From Ciborinia camelliae (taxonomy: Eukaryota > Ascomycota > Leotiomycetes > Helotiales > Sclerotiniaceae): a stretch of DNA of 64,000 nucleotides. The notes below the pieces were generated by a model that was not told the origin of the DNA, did not search any database, and saw nothing but the letters and a program-made list of their open reading frames with translations. Both the position numbers and the translations under genes were made by a program. Shown here in pieces: positions 1 to 11,506 of the stretch. The first letter of the stretch is position 1. Each line of letters begins with the position of its first letter. The stretch spans positions 5,078,294 through 5,142,293 of the forward strand of contig JANPYM010000001.1 of assembly GCA_025890175.1 (NCBI GenBank), in the 5' to 3' direction.

Positions 1-346
1 AAATATTTTAATATTATATAATTATAAAAAAATTTATTAAATAATAAACCTAATAAACTATATTTTTTATTAATTATAATTTTTAGATAATATATTAATC
101 AAAAAAAAATAATAACAAAATTAATATATTAAATTAATAGATTTAAGATTTTTTATATAACAAAATAAATAATAAAATTTAATATTAATAATAAATCGTT
201 TTAAATTATAATTAAATTTATTTAAATATTTAATTTAAAATTTGTATTATAAATATTTTTAATTTATTTTATAACAAAATAAATTTTAATTTTTGTTTTG
301 TAATATTGAATATACAATATAATAACAAATTTTATAATTGGATTAT

Positions 347-620
347 TGTGACGAAGTTACAGGGGTACGGGTCACGTGACTAGCACGTGACCTACGATCA
401 CGTGCCTGGTAGTGAATGCTCTTCATTCCTATAGTATTAGGTTCTAGGCATAGTACTCGCTTAGTACTATGCACTAGGCACTAGCGCCAGTTCAGTACAG
501 CTACCTAGGTCTATATAAGGTTCAGCTATCCTGCACCTTCTTCTAGCATTAGAATCTAGATTTTCATCAATACGAATCTTAGTTCCTAAATCATTAGATC
601 CCCAAGTCGTCCTCGTGATA
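347..620 (+). mobile_element. Solo LTR, family T (274 bp), TSD ATTAT
   Basis: The 274-bp element begins TGTGACGAAG and ends CGTGATA, and is flanked by ATTAT at 342-346 and 621-625. The copy at 26599-26872 has the same length and near-identical sequence with its own TSD. The left third carries three CACGTG palindromes, followed by a TATA-like CTATATAAGG near 510, the usual U3/TATA order of an LTR promoter. It is not RIP-mutated although its surroundings are, which fits a late insertion or a length below the RIP threshold. No full-length parent is in the window. The end is TA, not the usual CA. Confidence 0.88.
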
Positions 621-2146
621 ATTATAATAATAATAAAAAACAATATTTAGTAAAATAAAAAAATCTTTTTAATATTTTATTTTATTTTAAATAATAAATT
701 ATTTTATTATAAATATAAAATTTGAATTTCAAAATTTAAAGATTAATAAACAAAAATTATTATTAAGATTTACAATTAATTAATTATTAATTATTTTAAT
801 AATATTAAAATTTTAATGATTTTGAAAAAATAGTATTATTAGTTTTATATAAATAAAAATATTTTGTAATATATATACAATTATTATATTTATTAAAAAG
901 TTAAATATTTATGATAAGTTTATTAAAGTATATTTTATTTATTTTCGATTTTTATTTAATTATGATAAAATATATTTATAAATTTTATTATTAAATTATT
1001 ATTAAACTTTAATTTTAATATAATATTGATTATAATTAATTAAATAATCAAAAAATAATATTTTATATTTTGTTTTGCAAACAATAAAAAAATATTTATT
1101 AAAAAAATAATTAAATTAATTATTTAATATATTTTCAAATTTTATAGATTATTCGATTTTATTATTTTTGATTAAAAATTATAATTTGTTTTAAAATTAT
1201 AATAATATTTATTTTATATTTTACAAATTTGGAAATATAAGTTTATATTTTATTATTTCAAATCAAATAAATAAATCGAAAATGTTAATAAAAAAATAAA
1301 ATAATATTTTTAGATATATATATTTTATTAATAAAACAATTAAATAAAATAATTTATATTTACAAAATTTGCAATAAATAATATTATTTTTAATATTATA
1401 AAGATATTCTTGTTTTTCGTTAACAAAGGTTTTAATTTTTAAATAAATTTTAATTTTTAATCAATTACATTTCAAAACTAAAATTTTAAAAAAATTATAA
1501 ATAAAAAAAAAGTTTTTGATATTATTTAATAAATAAAAAATATATAAAATGTTTTTTATAATAGAATAAATTTTATTTAAATTAAAATAAAAAATTTTAT
1601 TAATAATAAACAAATTTCAATATTATTATTTAAAATAAACGATTTCGTTTTTTTGAATATTAAATAATTAAAATTTAAATAGTTTTTTATTAAATTGAAA
1701 AATAAATTTATTAATTTTTTTTCAATTAAAAAAATATTTAATAATTTTTTTTATAAATTTTTTTTATTAAAATATATAAAATATTACAATATTTTTTATA
1801 TATTAATATTATAATATAATCTAAAAATTTTTTTATCTAATTAATATATAAAACAATTTATTGTACTAATAATAATTAATAATAAAAAAAAATAAAAATT
1901 GAAATATATTCTAGATTTTAGATTTTATTATAAATAATTGTAATATAAAGTTTAATAATTAAAATATTCTTTTAATTATATTTATTATAACATCTTCGAT
2001 TTTATATATATAAAAAAAAAAAAAAAAAAATTTTATATTATTTATTTAGGCTAATCTAGATTTAAAAATAAAAAAAGCTAATATAAAAAAAAGCAAGATT
2101 AATTTATATCTTCGATGTTTCAAATTTGTCTCCGAAGGAAAAATGA

Positions 2147-2334
2147 TATTATATTAAAGTCTCTATTTAATATAACAATCATGTAATTAATTATATAACC
2201 ATTATAATTATATAATTAACATTTATATTAAATAATATTTTTTCTAAAAGAATCCTTTCCTTTTCAGTATAGTTCTTTTATCAGATTGTATATCTACGAT
2301 TTTACCTTTATGATTCTATATGACGCGTATGACA
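2147..2334 (-). repeat. 5' LTR of the family G element (188 bp)
   Basis: Same length as the unmutated solo LTR at 49285-49472. RIP has converted most CpA/TpG sites, so the inner end now reads TATTATATTAAAG where the solo copy has TGTCACGCCAAGG. It contains the family landmark TATCTACGATTTTACC near 2290-2306. Confidence 0.8.
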
Positions 2335-2339
2335 ATATA

Positions 2340-4559
2340 AGATTTTATTATTATATAATATTTAAAAAAAAAAAAAAATTAATAAAAAAAATAGATAATA
2401 ATAATTTATAAAAAATTTATAAATTATGAATTTATTTAAATTTTCGTTTACAATATTAAAGATTAAAATAAATATATTTATAATATATTTGCAAAATATT
2501 TAATTAAAAATAAGGTTATATAATAATTTTAAAATAATAATAATAAATATCAAAATATATATTCTAAAAATTATATTATTAAAATATAATCTTTATAATA
2601 TTATAAAATATATTTTATATATAAATTTATAAAATTAAATTAAAAAATTACTATTTATATTTAATTATAAATAATTTTTATTAAAATTATATTTTACAAT
2701 AATTATAAATAAATTTTAAAATTAAAAATTTAAATATATTAATATAAATTTGAAAAACCTATATTTTAATTATAATCAACTTTATATTGTAATAATATAA
2801 AATAAAGATTTATAATATTTTTATATATTATTATTTTTAAAAAAAAAAAAAAAATCAAATAAAACAAATAATATTATATAATTAAAAATATTAAAAAATA
2901 TTAATAATTAATAATATATTTAAATAATTTTTTTAATAAAACTTTTTAATATATATTATATTTTTTTTTATAATTTTTAAATCGAATTATTTATTTATAC
3001 AATTAATTATTAAAAGGTTTTTATATAATTTGAAGAAAAAAAGCAATTATAATTTAAATAATAAATATATAATTTATTTTATTTTATTTTTTTTTTCTTT
3101 TTCTTTTTTTTCAAATTTTTTTTTTTTAATTTATTTTAATTATATATTATAATATTATTTTATTTTAAAATAACAAATTAATATATATATACTTAAAACT
3201 TTTTTTTTATTTTTATTAAAAATGCTTAATAAAAATTTATTATTATTTTTTTTACTCCTATCATTAATATTAATATTAATATTAATATTATTATTATTAT
3301 TGTTTTTATTTTTGTTTTTACTCCTATTACCCCATTTTATTATTACTGTTTTATTACCCCTCACCATCTTACATTTATTAATTTCATTAATAAAAAAAAA
3401 TAATATTATTAATTTTATTATTAATAATAATAATTATAATAATTTCAATATATTTATTAAAATTTAATTTTTCTTAATTTTATAAAATTATATTATTCTA
3501 AATATTCTACCAAAAAATATTAGATTTTTTATATTTATTTAAAAAAAAAATATATTAAATAAATTTATAATTAATTAATTATTATTTTTTAATTAATAAT
3601 TTATGATATATTAAAATTTAACAAAAATTTTGTATTACTAAATATTAAAATAATGTTAAATCTTTTTAAAAAATTTTTTAATAAAATTAATTTATATTAT
3701 AATTTTTTAAAAATAATTATTAAAATTTAAATTTTTTTTTTAAAATAATTTTAAATTAAAAATATAAATAATATTATTATAAAATATATTTGATTAAAAA
3801 AACTTATAATATATATTTACAAATATATTTGAATTTATTATACAAACTGAAATTATTTTAATTATTTATTTTTATTTTATACTTTTAATAAAATATAAAG
3901 ATTATAATATAAATATATTATAAATAAAGCAAATTTGCAAATTAAATATATAATATTAATCCAAAAATATTTTGAAAAGTTTTTTTTTATAATTATTTAA
4001 TATATATTGTAATAAATTTAAATAAAATTATTGAACATGTAGTTTATTGTGTGTGTAGACTGAAGCTATGTGAACTGTAAAGTAGATAAGGGTACTGTAC
4101 AACAGAGGAAGCTAAGCTACATTAGGAGGTGGGGTAGACCTCGGTCACTATAGTGAATAGTATGATCTTCAACAAAAATAAAAAATAAAAGAATTTATAT
4201 ATAAATAAAATAAATTTAAATTTTTAAAATAATAATAAATTAATTAAATTATTAAATATTATTATTAAATTATAATTAATATTATTTAAATAATAAAACA
4301 AATTATATTATAATATATTTAATACCCCTAATAATATATAATTTAAAATTTAATTTTTTTGAAAATATAAATTCTAAAATTTAATATTTTTAATAATATA
4401 ATATTTAAAATATTTTTAAAAATATAAAAATTATTAAAAAACAAAATAGTATTTGAAAATTGATATAAATTAATTAAAAAAAATATATAAAATTTTATAT
4501 AAAAATATTAGGTTTTATAAATATTTAATTAGTTTATAAAATTTTACAAATTATATAAT
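2340..4559. repeat. Old AT-rich dispersed repeat X, copy 1
   Basis: This stretch is collinear with 51636-52372 plus 58850-60400, which is a second copy split by a complete G element. Shared landmarks include the T-rich then TTA-rich block at about 3080-3470 versus 59040-59470, and the AAGCAAATTTGCAAATT motif near 3928 versus 59921. Differences are RIP transitions plus a C solo LTR present only here (4029-4174). No coding capacity remains. The leucine/isoleucine-rich frame near 3222 is a translation of TTA/ATT repeats and is absent as a frame in the other copy. The class of transposon is unknown. Confidence 0.65.
4029..4174 (-). mobile_element. Solo LTR, family C (146 bp), TSD AAAAT
   Basis: Minus-strand copy: it reads TATTGAACATG at the left and GATCTTCAACA at the right, flanked by AAAAT at 4024-4028 and 4175-4179. 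The homologous position in the second X copy (near 60017) lacks it, giving an empty-site comparison. It is not RIPed and is slightly shorter than other family members. Confidence 0.88.
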
Positions 4560-4666
4560 ATAAATTATAAGAAAAATTGTGAAAAATTATAACCAATAAT
4601 AATAGCTAAATCTATAATGAAGGCTATTATTATTGGTTGGCCCGAGCGGCCGTACTCAAAGCTTGT
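4560..4666 (-). mobile_element. Foldback element F (107 bp), partly RIPed
   Basis: One of four copies (12974-13080, 44795-44901, 60401-60507). The core is a hairpin with arms CCAATAATAATAGC and GCTATTATTATTGG around a short loop, and the outer ends form a weaker inverted repeat (ACGAGC...GCTCGT in the unmutated copies). Here the half with ACGGCCGCTCGGGCC is intact while the other half is RIPed. No coding capacity. It could be a non-autonomous MITE or a conserved hairpin belonging to a larger element, since it marks the right end of both X copies. Confidence 0.7.
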
Positions 4667-4704
4667 AAATAAAGCTTTAAGGTTTAGATTATTATTAATA
4701 CAAT

Positions 4705-4885
4705 TGTTGAAGATTATATCACTATACCACATTCACTATAATATAAATAACCAAGGTCACCAAGGTCTACCCCACCTCCTAAAGTAGCTTAGCTTCTTCT
4801 TATTGTACAGTACCCTTTATCTACTTTACAGTTTCTGTACATAGCTTTAGTCTATATACACAATACACACACTACATGTTCAATA
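4705..4885 (+). mobile_element. LTR of family C (181 bp), largely unmutated
   Basis: Starts TGTTGAAGATTATATC and ends CATGTTCAATA, as in other family C LTRs. The flanks (ACAAT left, AATAT right) do not match, so this may be one end of a rearranged element rather than a simple solo LTR. Sequence at about 4955-5015 resembles the right half of the same LTR, which supports a rearrangement or an adjacent second fragment. Confidence 0.75.
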
Positions 4886-5505
4886 AATATATTTACTATC
4901 TACCTGCGGGTCTATAGTACTATTCCTAATACGTACTAGCTTATCTTTCTTAATCCACTGTACCTATTTTACAGTTTCTATATAGGTACTATATTTCTAG
5001 TCTGTACACATATAATTAATATATTATAGACTTGGAACAAAAGTACTAATGTCCTGTAAATTTTAGCCGATTCATTATAAGCGAGATTAAGCGAGGACTT
5101 ACTATGCGAGTTTTCTAGTCATTAAATGAAATAATGTATTGATTATGCAGGCTCAGGGTACTGTTCCCGCGCGGTTCCAGTATCCAGGTACAGTACTCCG
5201 GCAAGATACGGTGTCCGGCCTGTACTCGATTCAGGGTACCCAAACCCTAGTACTATTCAAAGTAAGATTTCATGTTTGTTTACTGAAGCGTAAGCTCGCT
5301 CAGAATACTCAAAATTGGGTCGACTACACCTATGATTACAAGGAGTTCAGCAAGCATATCACAGTATACGGTATACCAGCCATTATACCCTTGGGTAACC
5401 CCTACAACCTTCGCAACAGTAGTAGGGGCCGGTTTTATCAAGTCATATAAGCATTGCTCTAACGGAGAATTGGCTTAGGAAGTGGCTTATAAGCAGCCTT
5501 ACTAT
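4886..5505. other. Balanced-GC island, left half; not identified
   Basis: About 600 bp of near-normal GC content without RIP, in strong contrast to its surroundings. If the inserted elements between 5506 and 10990 are removed, this DNA becomes continuous with the gene-bearing island starting near 10991. It includes an LTR C fragment near 4955-5015 and a short open frame at 5145-5450. I recognise no conserved domain. Confidence 0.5.
5145..5450 (+). CDS. Doubtful short ORF, unknown protein (101 aa)
   Basis: The first ATG of the frame is at 5145 and the stop TAA at 5448-5450. The predicted product has mixed, protein-like composition, with a lysine/arginine patch near residue 50 and an aromatic segment (WVDYTYDYKEF) near residues 58-68. 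There is no signal peptide and no family I recognise. The upstream sequence lacks a good fungal start context. The DNA is rich in GTAC repeats, so the frame may be chance in a non-RIPed repeat, or a fragment of a broken gene. It sits in the same island as the secreted-protein gene once insertions are removed. Confidence 0.15.
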   Translation: MQAQGTVPARFQYPGTVLRQDTVSGLYSIQGTQTLVLFKVRFHVCLLKRKLAQNTQNWVDYTYDYKEFSKHITVYGIPAIIPLGNPYNLRNSSRGRFYQVI

Positions 5506-5573
5506 ATACGAGCGTGGGCAAACCCATGGAGCTTGAAACGTATTTTATTTTTAAAATATTTATAATAATAATA
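5506..5573 (+). repeat. Left terminal inverted repeat of a split DNA element
   Basis: The sequence starting ACGAGCGTGGGCAAACCC is repeated in inverted orientation at 10915-10990 (ending GCCCACACTCGTA), continuing through a TATTTTATTTTTAAAATATT core. The GTGGGCAAA motif near the tip resembles hAT-type terminal repeats, but no clean 8-bp TSD is visible. The right arm is partly RIPed. The nested C elements at 5575-10832 inserted immediately inside this arm. Confidence 0.6.
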
Positions 5574-5738
5574 TTATTGAACGTGTAATATGTTATATTG
5601 TGTGTAAACTAAAGCTATCCTTCGTGGAGGTTCGTGAAACCACTACATGACCCTTATAGAATATAAAAGGCTTATATAATGTTTATACGATTTAAGCGAT
5701 TTATATATTATATATATAGTATAATTTTTATATAATGT

Positions 5739-5893
5739 TATTGAACATGTAGTATGTATATTATGTGTAGACTAAAACTATGTACAGGAACTATACTTTG
5801 ATAAAAAATACTGTATAAGAAAAAGCTAAGCTATTTTAAAAAATGGGATAGATTTTGATGATCTTGATTATATTATAATAAATATAATATAGT
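5739..5893 (-). mobile_element. Family C LTR interrupted by a complete C element (continues 10630-10650)
   Basis: The left part reads TATTGAACATGTAG... and stops at AATATAGT. The missing tip (ATAGTAATATAATTTTCAATA) appears at 10630-10650 after the inserted element. The duplicated pentamer ATAGT at 5889-5893 and 10630-10634 is the target site of the inner insertion. It is moderately RIPed. Confidence 0.75.
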
Positions 5894-8800
5894 TATTGAA
5901 CATGTAGTATGTGTATTGTGTAAGTGGACTAAAGCTATATACAGGAACTGTAAAGTAGATAAAGAATATTATACAATAAAGGAAACTAAATTACTTTAGG
6001 TAGTAAAATAGATCTTGATTATTTATATTATTATAATAAATATGGTATAATAATATGATTTTCAATATTTTTTTTATAATTAATAATTATTAAATTATAT
6101 TTTAGGCCTTATTAACTTTTATAATAATTTATAATTATAATATTTATTTTTTAATGGAATTCAATTATCCCATATTATATAATATAATTATATTATAATA
6201 TAAAAGTATTTGAATTTTTTTTAAATATAATTGATTATCTTTTTTTTATATTTAAATTTATTTTAATATAATAAATAAAAAAGTTAATTGAAATTAATTA
6301 TTTAATTAAAATATTTATAATTTAATTAATATTAATTATTTAAAATATTTTAAGTTTATTTTTATTTATTATATTATTTTTAATATTAATATATTTAGCT
6401 TTATTATAAAATTTGTTTTTTTTAATTTGATTAATATTATTTTTATTATTTATAAATAATATTAAAATAAATAGTTTTATTTTTATATATTTTTTTAAAT
6501 TTATAATTAATTTTTTTATTTATATAAATTTTTTAATATTTTTGTTTGTAATAATTATTTTTATTTTTATAATATTTTAAAAAATAGATTTTTATTTAAT
6601 TAATAATTAAATGATTACTTTTTTATATTATATAATAATAATCCTTTATATAAATTTTCGATATTGTTTTAAACCTTATATCGAATTAATATAAATTATA
6701 TATTTTAAAAAAGATTGTTGTAAATAATTAAAATATAAAATTTTAAGAAAAAAGATTTTTATAATATATTAAAACAAATGTTTTGTAAATATAAAATATT
6801 ATATTCTAAATAATTATATTATTTTTGTAAATTGTTTTATAATAAAAAAAATATTTAATTAAATTGTATTTAATAAATAAATATAAAAATTTATTATTTA
6901 AAAATAAAGATTTTTTTTATTATTAAAAAATAAATTATTAAAATTAATTTTATATATTATTATATTAAAAAATATTTATATTGATTTAAAATCTTTATAT
7001 TTTTATTTAATATTAATTTTTTTTTTAATAAAATTAATAATTATATATTTATCAATTAATAATAAATTATTAATATATAATAAAAAAAATATTTTTTTTT
7101 TAATAAAAAAATTTGGATTTGTAAATAATAAAATTAATTTAATATTTTTTAAAAAATTTTAAATAATAAATTATTATATTTAAAATGTTTGTTTTAATTT
7201 ATAAAAAAAAAATTTTAGTTTAAAATAGTAAATATTTGAATTTCTTTTTAATATTTTTATAATTTTTGAAAAAACTTTTTTAAAAAATTAAGGTATTTTT
7301 ATTAGAATTTTAATATTTATTAATTTGTTATTTAAAAATGTTGTATTAATATTTATATTATTAATTTCAAAATCTTTAATAATAGTTTTTGTAAATATAA
7401 TTTGCAATATAAAATATTTATTAATTTCTATAAATGTTTTTTTAAAATTAATATTTTTTATTAAAAATAATTTTTAATTATAAATTATGCTTTTTTTTGA
7501 TAATTTATTTAAATTAATTTAATTTGTTTTTCAAAATTTATTTAAAAATTATTAATTTTATTTTTTTTGAAATTATTTAAAAAATTTCCAAAATATTATT
7601 TTTTTGCAAACTTTTTAATTCGAATTTAATAACAAATATTTATATTAAAGTATTTTTTTATATAATATTTTTAAAATTTATTATTTTAATTAATATTTTG
7701 ATATAAATTTGTTTTTCAATATTATTAATATTTATTTTTAAAGTTTTAATTTATTAAACAATTTGATTATTAAAAAAAAAATTTAAATTTTTTTTTATAA
7801 AAATTAGGTTTTAATTAGTTTTTTCATTTTGTAAAATAATTAAAGAAATAATATTATTTACTTTTTTTTTTTTTAAAGAATTTTTTATTTAAAATAATAA
7901 ACTTTTTTTTTGTTTATATTAAATATAAAAATTTATAAATTTATATTAAATTGTTTTTTGATTAAAATATTTTTAAATAAAAAATTGTATTTATTAAAAT
8001 TAATATTTATAATTTTAATAATTTTTTTAAAAAACAAATTTAATAATAAGTATATATAATATTTTTTTATTTTTATAAAAATATAATTTTTTTTTAATAT
8101 TTTTAATTTGAATTTTTTTGTTAGTTTTTTTGAATGTTAAAGATTTTAAATAAATGTTTTATAATTAAAGATTTGAAATTTTGAAAAATTAAACAATTTG
8201 TTATAATATATTTTGAAAAGAATAATTATAAATAAGAATAAATTGATATTATCGAATAAAAGTATATATAAAAAATTGATTTATTAATTAAATAATATAT
8301 TTTATAATAATTCTTTATTAATTAGTTTTTAATTTAATTTGAAATAATAAATTTTAGGATTTAGTATTAATATTTTGGAATTTTTTTTTTGTAATATTAT
8401 TTATAAAATGTTTTTTAAAAAGAAAAGGTTTAAATTATTAATTAATCTTTTTAAATTTTTTTGGAAATTAAATATTAAATTTTTTTTTCTTATTATTGGT
8501 TTATATAATTATAATTTTTGAATGAGATTTTTTTTTAATTATTTAAAATAAATTTATTAATATTGAAATAATAATTATAACTTTTTTATTTGAAATATAT
8601 TAAATTTAATTAATTTAAATTATATTATTAATAATAATAATAAAATATTAATTTTTAATTAAAAAAATTAATTGTATTTTAAAAAAATTATAATAAATTT
8701 AATAAAGTTTAATAAATATATAAATAATTATATATTTATTAAAATACTTTTTTATTTGTTTTATAAAACAAAATTTATAAACTTTTTGTTTTTTTGTTTT

Positions 8801-10629
8801 AATTTTTTTATTAAATTTAAAATTAATTATATATTTTTTGAATTAATTTAATTAATTATAATTTAAATATTTAAAATATTTATAAATAAGTTTTATAGAT
8901 ATTTTATTTAAATTTTTATTTTTATTATATAATCAAAATAGATTATTAAAAAATATATAAGTTTTTTGATTTTTTAATAATAAAATATAATTAATTGAAT
9001 TTTTAATACAATATAAAATTGTTTTTAAATATAATTTTGTGATTAAAATTTGTAAATAAATTAATAAAAATAAATTAAATAAAATTGAATTTAAATATAA
9101 ATTATATTTTAAATAATATTATTGTTTCGATTTTAATTTTTTCAAAAACAATATTTTTGATAAAAAAGTTATTAATAATTTTTATATTTTTAAAAATTAA
9201 TTAATATTGAATATATTTCAAATTATTAATTTATTTAATAAAATATTGGGAAATATTAAAATCAAATATTTATTTAATTAAATTAATTATATATATAATT
9301 AAATTAAAATCAATAATATTATTATATTAATTATTAACAAAATTAATTTTAATATTTTTATTTTTATTTTTATTTTTTTTATTAATAAAACCTTTTTTAT
9401 TATTTTTAATATTTTTTTAAATTTTTATTAAAATATAATAATTTTTCTAATAATATTTTATTTTCAAATAAAAACAATATTAATTCCTAATAATTTTATT
9501 AATATTATTTTCGAAATTATTTTTATTTTTATTTTAATTATTTTGTTTAAAATTATTACAATTATTGAACATGTAGTATGTGTGTAGACTAGAGCTATGT
9601 ACAGGAACTGTAAAGTAGGTAGAGGGTACTGTACAATAGAGGAAGCTAAGCTACTTTAGGTAGTGGGGTAGACCTCGGTCATCCATGCTATAGTGAATAT
9701 GGTATAGTGATATGATCTTCAACAACAATTATTATAATTTTGAAATTTATTATATCGTTTTTTTTTATTATATTTATACTATAATTTTTAATTATTAATA
9801 ATATTTGTTATTGTTATTATAATTAGTTTTTTTGTTATTATAAAGATAATTATAATATTTTAAAAAAAAAGATTAAAATTGAAAACAAATATTTTAGTTT
9901 ATTATTATTTAAATAATTCAAAAATCTTAATTAAAAATTATTAAAAAACTTTTTTATTATTAATAATTTAAATATTAAAAAAGATTTATTATTAAAAATA
10001 ATAAAATAATTAAATTTTGAAATTAAATTTGATATAATAAAATTGTTTTTTGATTTTTATAATAAATTATAAATATATTAAATTATTATTTTTTTTCAAT
10101 ATTTTTTACATATCAATAATATTAAAATTTCAAACAAAAAATATCAAAATTAAATAATATATATTATTAATATTAAAATTTAAAATTAATAAAATATAAT
10201 TATAATATTTTTTATAATTATTAAACAAATTTTTATTATTTAAAATATTTAGTTTTTTTTTAATATCTTTTATAATATTAATTATTTCAATAAAAATTAA
10301 TATCAAAAAAATCAAATTTTTAAATTTATTTCAATTATTATTTTTAAATATAATTACTTTTTTTTATTTTATAATAATAAAAAAAAAATCAAAAAAAATC
10401 ATATTTATATTTAATATAATTATTAATAAAATACAATTATATAAATTTTATAATTTATTAAATATATAATATATATATTATATAAATAAATTAAAATTAT
10501 ATATAAAAATTATAAAATAAATAAAAAATACTATATAATAAAAAAAATTAAGCTATTTTAAATAATGAAATAAATCTTAGTTATCCATATTATTATAATA
10601 AATATAATATAGTGATATAATTTTTAATA
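5894..10629 (-). mobile_element. Complete RIP-decayed LTR retrotransposon, family C, TSD ATAGT
   Basis: About 4.7 kb, of which 162 bp is a nested solo LTR. LTRs are near 5894-6070 (3') and 10500-10629 (5', heavily mutated). The reverse complement is collinear with the complete copy at 29120-33801: the block just inside the 3' LTR near 6070-6215 matches 33490-33640, and that inside the 5' LTR near 9730-10500 matches 29280-30030. No open frame for gag, protease, integrase or reverse transcriptase survives. Copia-type assignment is a guess from the 4.7-kb length and short LTRs. Confidence 0.82.
9563..9724 (-). mobile_element. Solo LTR, family C (162 bp), TSD ACAAT, not RIPed
   Basis: Reads TATTGAACATGTAG at the left and GATCTTCAACA at the right, flanked by ACAAT at 9558-9562 and 9725-9729. 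It is inserted in the internal region of the RIPed C element. GC and CpA/TpG dinucleotides are intact, so it arrived after RIP of the host copy or was too short to be targeted. Confidence 0.92.
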
Positions 10630-10663
10630 ATAGTAATATAATTTTCAATATTTCCTTTATAAT

Positions 10664-10832
10664 TATTAAACATATAGTATGTATATTGTGTGTGTGGACT
10701 AAAGCTATCTACAAGTAGGTAGAGGGTACTGTACAACAGAGGAAGCTAAGCTACATTTGGAGGTGGGTAGACCTCGGTGACCTCGGTCATTCATACTATA
10801 GTGAATATAGTATAGTGATATGATCTTCAACA
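10664..10832 (-). mobile_element. Family C LTR (169 bp), lightly mutated
   Basis: Starts TATTAAACATATAG and ends GATCTTCAACA. It contains a short internal duplication of GACCTCGGT near 10770-10786. Only its right flank (AATAT) matches a distant partner, at 5570-5574, so it is best read as the 5' LTR of the outer element. Confidence 0.75.
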
Positions 10833-10837
10833 AATAT

Positions 10838-10914
10838 ACTAGCTTAAAGTTAATCCGCTTCTCCTTTTCCATTCCCCCCCCCCCTTGACCTCTTTTTTCA
10901 AGCTNNNNNNNNNN
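10838..10914. other. Unmutated spacer with C12 tract, ending in an assembly gap
   Basis: CTAGCTTAAAGTTAATCC and a run of 12 C precede ten N at 10905-10914. This is the interior of the inverted-repeat element whose arms are 5506-5573 and 10915-10990. The gap size is a placeholder. Confidence 0.7.
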
Positions 10915-10990
10915 TAATATATTATTATTATAAATATTTTAAAAATAAAATACTTTTTAAACTCTATAGATTTGCCCACACTCGTAGATA
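10915..10990 (-). repeat. Right terminal inverted repeat of the split DNA element
   Basis: The reverse complement matches 5506-5573 with RIP-type differences (for example AAATCTATAGAG against AAACCCATGGAG). It marks the left edge of the gene-bearing island. Confidence 0.6.
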
Positions 10991-10997
10991 TATATAT

Positions 10998-11013
10998 ATA
11001 TACTCACGTGATC
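10998..11013. promoter_or_regulatory. TCACGTGA octamer and CCAAT-like site upstream of the gene
   Basis: ACTCACGTGATCCAATCG lies about 500 bp upstream of the start codon. TCACGTGA is a known fungal bHLH-type octamer (Cbf1/Pho4 class) and CCAAT is the HAP-complex site. Activity here is inference. The same CACGTG core recurs in several LTR families in this window. Confidence 0.35.
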
Positions 11014-11352
11014 CAATCGCAGTAAAGTGAAAGGGTCGTTTTTGCTCCTGCCTCGAAACCCTTCCACTTCGTTTCAGGCATATCTTCAATTCATACTCCT
11101 TCATCTTCGAAACTATCTGATTTTCTACAACCTTCTTTTAAGATAGAAGCTATTATATAGATAAGATAAGAAACATGAAACCTTTGAAATATACTTTTAC
11201 AATAATCATTGCCAAGTTTTGATGTGTAAATAAATATCTTAAAACTCAATTTCAGTTAATAAAGTTTCTATCTAAACAACCTTGTTAGGTACAAGATAAC
11301 CTTATTGATAAATATAAGAATATTGAATCATTTACATTTATAATAACTCAGG

Positions 11353-11358
11353 TATAAA
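11353..11358 (+). promoter_or_regulatory. Candidate TATA box of the secreted-protein gene
   Basis: GGTATAAAAG lies about 150 bp upstream of the ATG. It is followed near 11471-11495 by a CACACA/CTCTCT/CTTT pyrimidine-rich leader typical of strongly expressed fungal genes. No other TATAAA lies between here and the start codon. Confidence 0.5.
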
Positions 11359-11506
11359 AGAAAAGATATCACCCATGGGTAGTTATTGAGGAAAACGTTT
11401 TGTATTACTATTATCACTTTCACTTCGATATAATCACAGTATACACTCACTTCACGAAAACCATCACCCACACACACACTCTCTCTTTCTCTTTAAAATC
11501 GTCAAA

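Larger units (their letters stand above)
1..2334 (-). mobile_element. RIP-decayed LTR retrotransposon, family G, 5' part, truncated by window edge
   Basis: Read on the minus strand, this matches the 5' LTR and leading internal part of the complete G elements at 19552-26178 and 52373-58844. The 188-bp LTR lies at 2147-2334 and ends at 2334 in ATGACA, the complement of the family start TGTCAT. Downstream internal landmarks (near 2100-2140 and 1985-2060) match those after the 5' LTR of the other copies. No reading frame survives: nearly all C and G have become T and A, as expected from RIP. A family T solo LTR is inserted at 347-620. The element inserted into repeat X, whose sequence resumes near 2340. 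Its 3' half lies outside the window. Gypsy assignment is inferred only from the 6.4-kb length of complete copies. Confidence 0.8.
5575..10832 (-). mobile_element. Outer family C remnant with nested insertions, TSD AATAT
   Basis: A family C end (TATTGAACGTG) begins at 5575 and a family C LTR ends at 10832 (CTTCAACA). Both are flanked by AATAT (5570-5574 and 10833-10837), so they bound one insertion event. The left LTR is recognisable only to about 5620. The following 5621-5738 is partly unmutated unknown sequence. A second C LTR (5739-5893 continuing at 10630-10650) and a complete C element (5894-10629) lie inside. The outer element is therefore internally deleted or rearranged. Confidence 0.65.

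Noticed and set aside
3155..3467. Overlapping frames on both strands, one leucine-rich and membrane-like
   Set aside because: Composition follows TTA/ATT and TTTTT runs in repeat X, and the collinear copy near 59240 has no matching frame.
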